From Branchiostoma floridae (taxonomy: Eukaryota; Chordata; Leptocardii; Amphioxiformes; Branchiostomatidae): 64,000 bases of DNA. Every line of letters begins with the position of its first letter. Within the stretch, counting starts at the first letter, position 1. This document shows positions 59,311 through 64,000 of the stretch, in pieces. The position numbers and the translations under genes were made by a program. The notes under the pieces are model-generated. The model had not been told where the DNA came from and made no database searches. It was given only the letters and a program-made list of their open reading frames with translations. Where the stretch lies: the NCBI RefSeq assembly GCF_000003815.2, contig NC_049991.1:18002300-18066299 (forward strand), written 5' to 3'.

Positions 59311-60650
59311 CCTCTTATGCCAACAATGCGAAGAGACCTTGGTTGAAAGCTTGGAAAAATAACTTTAGGGACTTAAGGACGTAAGTTGTCGATCTGACTG
59401 AAGTCCGGTTTTCACTATAGACACACCTGTCTTGTGGCGGCTAATGGTCAAGCGGCTAGGCGAACGGAAGCGAGAACGAGAGGTCACTGGTTTGTTTCCT
59501 GCCATTTTTGCTAGACTTTTTGTCCTTGCGTAACCCTTTATTTCTTATTGTAATACGATACACGATTTAAAATTACGATTTAAAAGACAACTCAAAATAT
59601 TCGATCCTTGTATATGAAATTCGTCAAGCGAACCGTCAAACCTTTGGTAGCTCATATGTCATGTGCAGGGCGGCCCCATGCATCCAACTGCAGTGTCTAC
59701 GTACACCACGGGGAGTGAAGACTCAAAAGGATATCAGGAGGTATTTTGTTCTGAACCTACTAAGAAACAACTAAGACCATAATTAAGTATTAGAAACCCC
59801 CTACAAGAAAGCGTAATGGTGCAGAGCAAAGCCTCATTCTGAGAAAATGCCTGCTGGCATTCCATGTGTTGAGGAAGGAATCAAGCCATGTGTTACAAGC
59901 TCTGCAGTCTCTGTCGTCTGGCCCCATATTATCTGCATCAATGGCCTTAACATCGGTTTCATAACATATTTCCTTTTTTATTTTTTATTTACTCAGAGTT
60001 CACCGCAAAACAGGGCTCTTGGAGCCACTCAAACGTTTTGGGTTACAATGCTGTATTATGAAGGAAGATGTCTGTTAACCCTTGACTTAAACAGTTTCAG
60101 ATTGTATCCCATGGGGAAGGAGGTCCGTGGAAGCTTATTCCGATGCTTATAGCGATGTTGTTCTAGGAAAAAAGCTCTGAGCGTGGAACTTCCTTCTCTT
60201 AGGAGGATTGTGGAGGAAAAAGGATGATTTGCCTCCGTGGAAGTGGCTAAACGGGTTCTTGCAGTAAAGGTTCATATTGGAGGCACAAATGAATGAAGTT
60301 CTGCCGAGCATTTTCCTATCACATTTCGGACGTTTTGACAGTTTCCATGACTAGATAAATCTACTGATGAGAGTCTGCGTCAGATCCCACTTCTAGTGAC
60401 ATCTAATTGAACTCAAGTCTGATCTGAAGGAGTTCTAACCGTCCAAATGGACAGTCGTGTTGTCGTACGAGCTTACAAGTGGACCGTTAACAAGTGGACT
60501 TCGTGTTGGAGGACAGTTCTTGTTGGCTACTCAAAACTTCTAAACTTTGTAACGTTATGTAACAGATTAACTTTATAGGATGGAGCATCGTGGACATGCT
60601 GCTTGTCCTTGTCAATTTGTGCTTTTCATGTTGTTAGCGTAATCACACTC
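59311..60650. other. No gene seen
   Basis: Non-coding by inspection. The 101-codon frame 59847-60152 has no recognisable domain. Confidence 0.5.
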
Positions 60651-60654
60651 TCTC

Positions 60655-60794
60655 ATTCCCTCTCACTGACTCACTGACTCACTCATTCACTCACTGACTG
60701 ACTGACTGACTGACTGACTGACTGACTGACTGACTGACTGACTGACTCACTCACTCACTCACTCACTCAACCACTCACTCAACCACTCACTCAA

Positions 60795-60839
<45 letters not shown>

Positions 60840-60978
60840 CATTCACTATCACACGCACTCCCTCCCCCCCACACACATACGCGCACACACGCAGTTTACA
60901 AACACACATACGCAATCACTCCCTCATACACACATACTCTCACACCCACACACACAGTCACTCCCTCATTCATTTACA

Positions 60979-61028
<50 letters not shown>

Positions 61029-61045
61029 CAAACACACACACACGT
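60655..61045. repeat. Microsatellite block: (CTGA)n, (CTCA)n and (CA)n
   Basis: CTCACTGA units turn into a (CTGA) run of about 13 units (60692-60746), then (CTCA), then CAACCACT units. (CA)n runs follow at about 60796-60834 and 60975-61043, with degenerate CA-rich DNA between. Confidence 0.95.
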
Positions 61046-61970
61046 AACCTAGTCACTCACTACCTTTCATTCGCTCATTTCAGTTGCCAAGTGCTCAATG
61101 AAGTGTAAAGACTTCCGATCACCACTAAACCACATCCCGCTGCACGTTACAGATATGCACTCATAAGTACATGTACATATACTGGGTACAGTTTCGCCAT
61201 TTGGCACTCAGCCGACATATGGTCAGTAATGTGTGTAGAAACGGCGGCTACGTGAGGTTATGTTACAAATGGCTATGGTTGACAGTTCGGCCTCTTTTCG
61301 TAATGTGGCGCTTTTCAAGTAGGCAGCAACGTGGTAACAAAAAAACTCATAATTCCCAGGATGAAATGCAAAAATAAGATCCAACATATAAGAAAAATAC
61401 AATTCTAGATCTGGTGGCGTTTCAGTCACGGATGGTCACGCTCACAGAATGACGCGTACGGTGACGTCAGGACTACAAAGCTTTATGGGATCGTACAAGC
61501 GCGAAAGGCGTGGTTCTTACTCGCCAGCATTCCCTCCCTCACCGAGACGGGGGCTGATATAGATTTCCAGGCTACCAGCACCACTAGTTCGGTATGACGT
61601 CAGCAAGTCAATCAAAAAGTTGAAGGAGCTTTACTACAAACCTTTAAAACACTTAAATATGCACTCTACCGAAACGCGAATAGAGATAAATAGACTAAAG
61701 GAAGAAGAAAGGAAAGGAATGACTGGTTTATTTGATGATTATGATTAGATACAAAGTACATCGCAAACATTGGGAAGATTTATAATACAGCTTAACATTT
61801 AATACTAACTAATGACTATAATTTTGTTTCTAAACTCCAAAATTGTGTGTCGTCAGTTCAGACTTACCGTTGGATGTTAAATCTCGGTGACTGACTCCTA
61901 GCCTGATTAAATCTCGCTTATGGCAGCCCGCCCAACATCCGCCGGGGAGGGGCCAGTTACAGCCAATAGG
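61046..61970. other. No gene seen; CRE-like sites
   Basis: GTGACGTCA (61460-61468) and ATGACGTCA (about 61594-61602) are CRE-type octamers 134 bp apart. No adjacent coding exon was found. Confidence 0.45.
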
Positions 61971-62036
61971 GGTTGTACTAATAGCTCCATGGAGCCAGCT
62001 CCATGGAGCCAGCTCCATGGAGCTATTAGTACAACC
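61971..62036. repeat. 66-bp nested palindrome
   Basis: Perfect 25-bp arms (GGTTGTACTAATAGCTCCAT GGAGC and complement) enclose a 16-nt centre. GCTCCATGGAGC, itself a 12-bp palindrome with an NcoI site, occurs three times in the 66 bp, so several alternative hairpins are possible. Confidence 0.95.
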
Positions 62037-62077
62037 CTGCGCCCAACCTACCAGCTCCATAGCTGGTACTTTTAATA

Positions 62078-63035
62078 CATAGCCAGGTTTCACGTCACCT
62101 TCAAGAGAAATTAATAGTTCACTTTGAATGCATACAATTGGTTCACGTCACCTTCAAGAGAAATTTATAGTCTGCCTTGGAGACGCTCTGGTAACATAGT
62201 CTTTCGACTTTACGCACTTGGAATACATGGGTTTCATTTCACCTTCAACAGAAATTGATCGTTCGCTATTCTTTTTTGTAAATAATGACTATTACTATAT
62301 GAAAAAATAATGACAATGACTAAAATGATAATAATAAACAAGCCGGCACAGCCACGGCCCACATTCTTTCACCTCTACGCACAATACTATACATGTTTCA
62401 CGTCACTTTCAAGAGAATTGGTAGTTCGCTATACTTGTAAACAATAAACAAGCCCGCACAGCCACGGCCCGAATTCTTTCACCTCTACGCACTTTGAATA
62501 CTATACATGTTTCACGTCACCCTCAAGAGAATTGGTAGTTCGCTATACTTGTAAACAATAAAAAGCCCGCACAGCTGGGCCCACATTCTTTCACCTCTAC
62601 GCACTTTGAATACTATGCATGTTTCACGTCACCCTCAAGAGAATTGGTAGTTCGCTATACTTGTAAACAATAAACAAGCCCGCACAGCCACGGCCCACAT
62701 TCTTTCACCTCTACGCACTTTGAAATTGAATACTATACATGTTTCACGTCACCTTCGAGAGAATTGGTAGTTCGCTGTTCTTGTAAACAACAAACAAGCC
62801 CGCACAGCTGGGCCCAAATTCTTTCACCTCTACGCACTTTGAATACTATACATGTTTCACGTCACCCTCAAGAGAATTGGTAGTTCGCTGTTCTTGTAAA
62901 CAACAAACAAGCCCGCACAGCTGGGCCCAAATTCTTTCACCTCTACGCACTTTGAATACTATACATGTTTCACGTCACCTTCAAGAGAATTGGTACTTCG
63001 CTGTTCTTGTAAACAACAAACAAGCCCGCGCAGCT
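62078..63035. repeat. Tandem repeat, unit about 114 bp, six good copies plus degenerate ones
   Basis: Units start GTTTCACGTCACC-TCAAG at 62395, 62509, 62621, 62741, 62854 and 62968, with older, spaced relatives at 62088, 62150 and 62228. Two variants alternate: one has CACAGCCACGGCCC, the other CACAGCTGGGCCC. Each unit keeps GTAAACAA(T/C)AAACAAGCCC and TTCTTTCACCTCTACGCAC. Confidence 0.93.
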
Positions 63036-63309
63036 AGTCTCCAAGCAGAGCTTGGTGGAAAAATCGGGACCTTTTCCTTTCAACTGTTATTTTAACTGCG
63101 CTTTGGCTTTGGACATTTTGTCAAAAGTAATAAACTGGACTGAAATAGAATATCTCGTACCACCAGTTTGTGAGCACTTGGGCCCCCATAGCAGATCAAC
63201 AAGCTAGGATGATTGTTAATGATATATAACGTTATGTAAATATACGTTACTGTTTTCTATCTGTATGACATTTCTCATATCAATTGTGCACCAACATTGT
63301 TTAGTTCAG

Positions 63310-64000
63310 TTCAGTTCACTTTATTTATTTATCCAGGAAAATACATCGCCTACTGGCGTTTTTCAATACCTCCTGGGGGGCCGGGAGACCCCAACATAAA
63401 ATAACACAAAATCACAACAAATTGAAATCAAAGGTCAAACTAACATAAGTAATCGTCAGCTGTCAACTATTTACAATACAAATAACTCAAGATAACTTGA
63501 TATAATAATGGTAATAATAATAACAATGATAACACATTCAGGCAGTGGATCAACTTAAAATCAAAGTAATGAAAAGTGGAATGAAAAGTGGAATTTGCAT
63601 ATCAATGTGTCGCTGGTCGGGCACTGTTTGTTACAAAGTTGATTTGAAAATGAAAAATAACAGTCAGAAGAGAACATAAATGTCAGTCTTAGCGTCAAAA
63701 CATAATACAGAAATAAAAAAAAGGATCCACTGTGATATGACAGGTACTAAAGCTGAAATATATACAATCAGAATCCTTTAGTCCTGGTCATACAATCGTT
63801 TAAACTGTGACAGTGTCCTCGAAGATCTTAATTGGGACGAGAGGGAGTTCCAGAGCACCGCACCTGCGTGTGAAAAAGCTTTCTTTCTATATTCAGATTT
63901 AGCTTTAGGCAGCAGGAGTCCACCTTGTGATCTGAGACGGGTATTATGTGTGTGTATTTCTGAGAGTTGGGAGAACAATGCAGTAAGGTGGGGAGGGGTC
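63310..64000 (-). mobile_element. LINE 3' end, runs off the window
   Basis: The minus frame from the window edge to a stop at about 63778 matches the extreme C-terminus of jockey/CR1-like LINE ORF2 proteins: LFSQLSEIHTHNTRLRSQG, a K-S-E-Y-x-K-K-A-F-S-H-A-G-A-V-LWNSLS block, then an FKRLYDQD end. A 3' UTR of about 470 bp follows to TTTATTTATTTATCCAGG at about 63321-63338. It differs from the LINE at 2692-3570 in sequence. Confidence 0.8.

Noticed and set aside
62395-63035. CRISPR-like regular repeat
   Set aside because: Units of about 114 bp are contiguous with no unique spacers, and the context is an animal genome. It is an ordinary tandem repeat.

Overview
The window is animal nuclear DNA. 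It has intron-containing genes with GT-AG boundaries, long AT-rich non-coding tracts, many short foldback/MITE-like elements, LINE 3' fragments, microsatellites and two 100-N assembly gaps. Gene families plus repeat texture suggest an invertebrate deuterostome, most likely amphioxus (Branchiostoma). That is an inference; there is no ribosomal or mitochondrial marker to test it.

The best-supported content is a tandem array of three complete NXPE-like genes (neurexophilin-like plus PC-esterase) on the + strand: A (6018-11585), B (14824-17801) and C (20169-24348). Each has five coding exons with the same intron phases (0, 0, 2, 1). Each encodes a type II membrane protein of 519-560 residues with a GDST nucleophile motif and a C-terminal DxxH or ExxH motif. 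Patches of exons 2 and 5 are nearly identical among the copies while the flanking exon sequence is diverged, which looks like gene conversion.

Two minus-strand ORFs flank the array and encode basic two-TM proteins: a 147-aa one (1268-1711) and a 427-aa one (24920-26203). The C-terminus of the larger has been extended in frame by an 87-nt hairpin transposon insertion, including its 8-bp target duplication.

Downstream, a two-exon minus-strand gene (28682-30728, 108 aa, unknown family) has its 3' end copied three more times in a ~144-bp tandem array. Further right is a secreted-peptide precursor gene on the minus strand: TATA box and initiator at about 53445-53415, a 5' UTR exon, then a signal-peptide exon 49295-49005 ending in a KR-released peptide. 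Both splice boundaries of that coding exon have nearby partial duplicates, and an 880-bp mariner-like foldback lies between the exon and one duplicate.

The rest, especially 31-47 kb and 54-64 kb, is repeat-rich and apparently gene-free: a degenerate satellite-like repeat with TACGTCA-type motifs (32.1-33.2 kb), a pogo/Tigger-like end, a 42-bp-arm foldback, a (CTGA)n/(CA)n microsatellite block, a nested NcoI-core palindrome, a ~114-bp tandem repeat and a LINE 3' end at the right edge. A segmental duplication at the left edge (1-310 copied at 2518-3735) is split by a 5'-truncated LINE.
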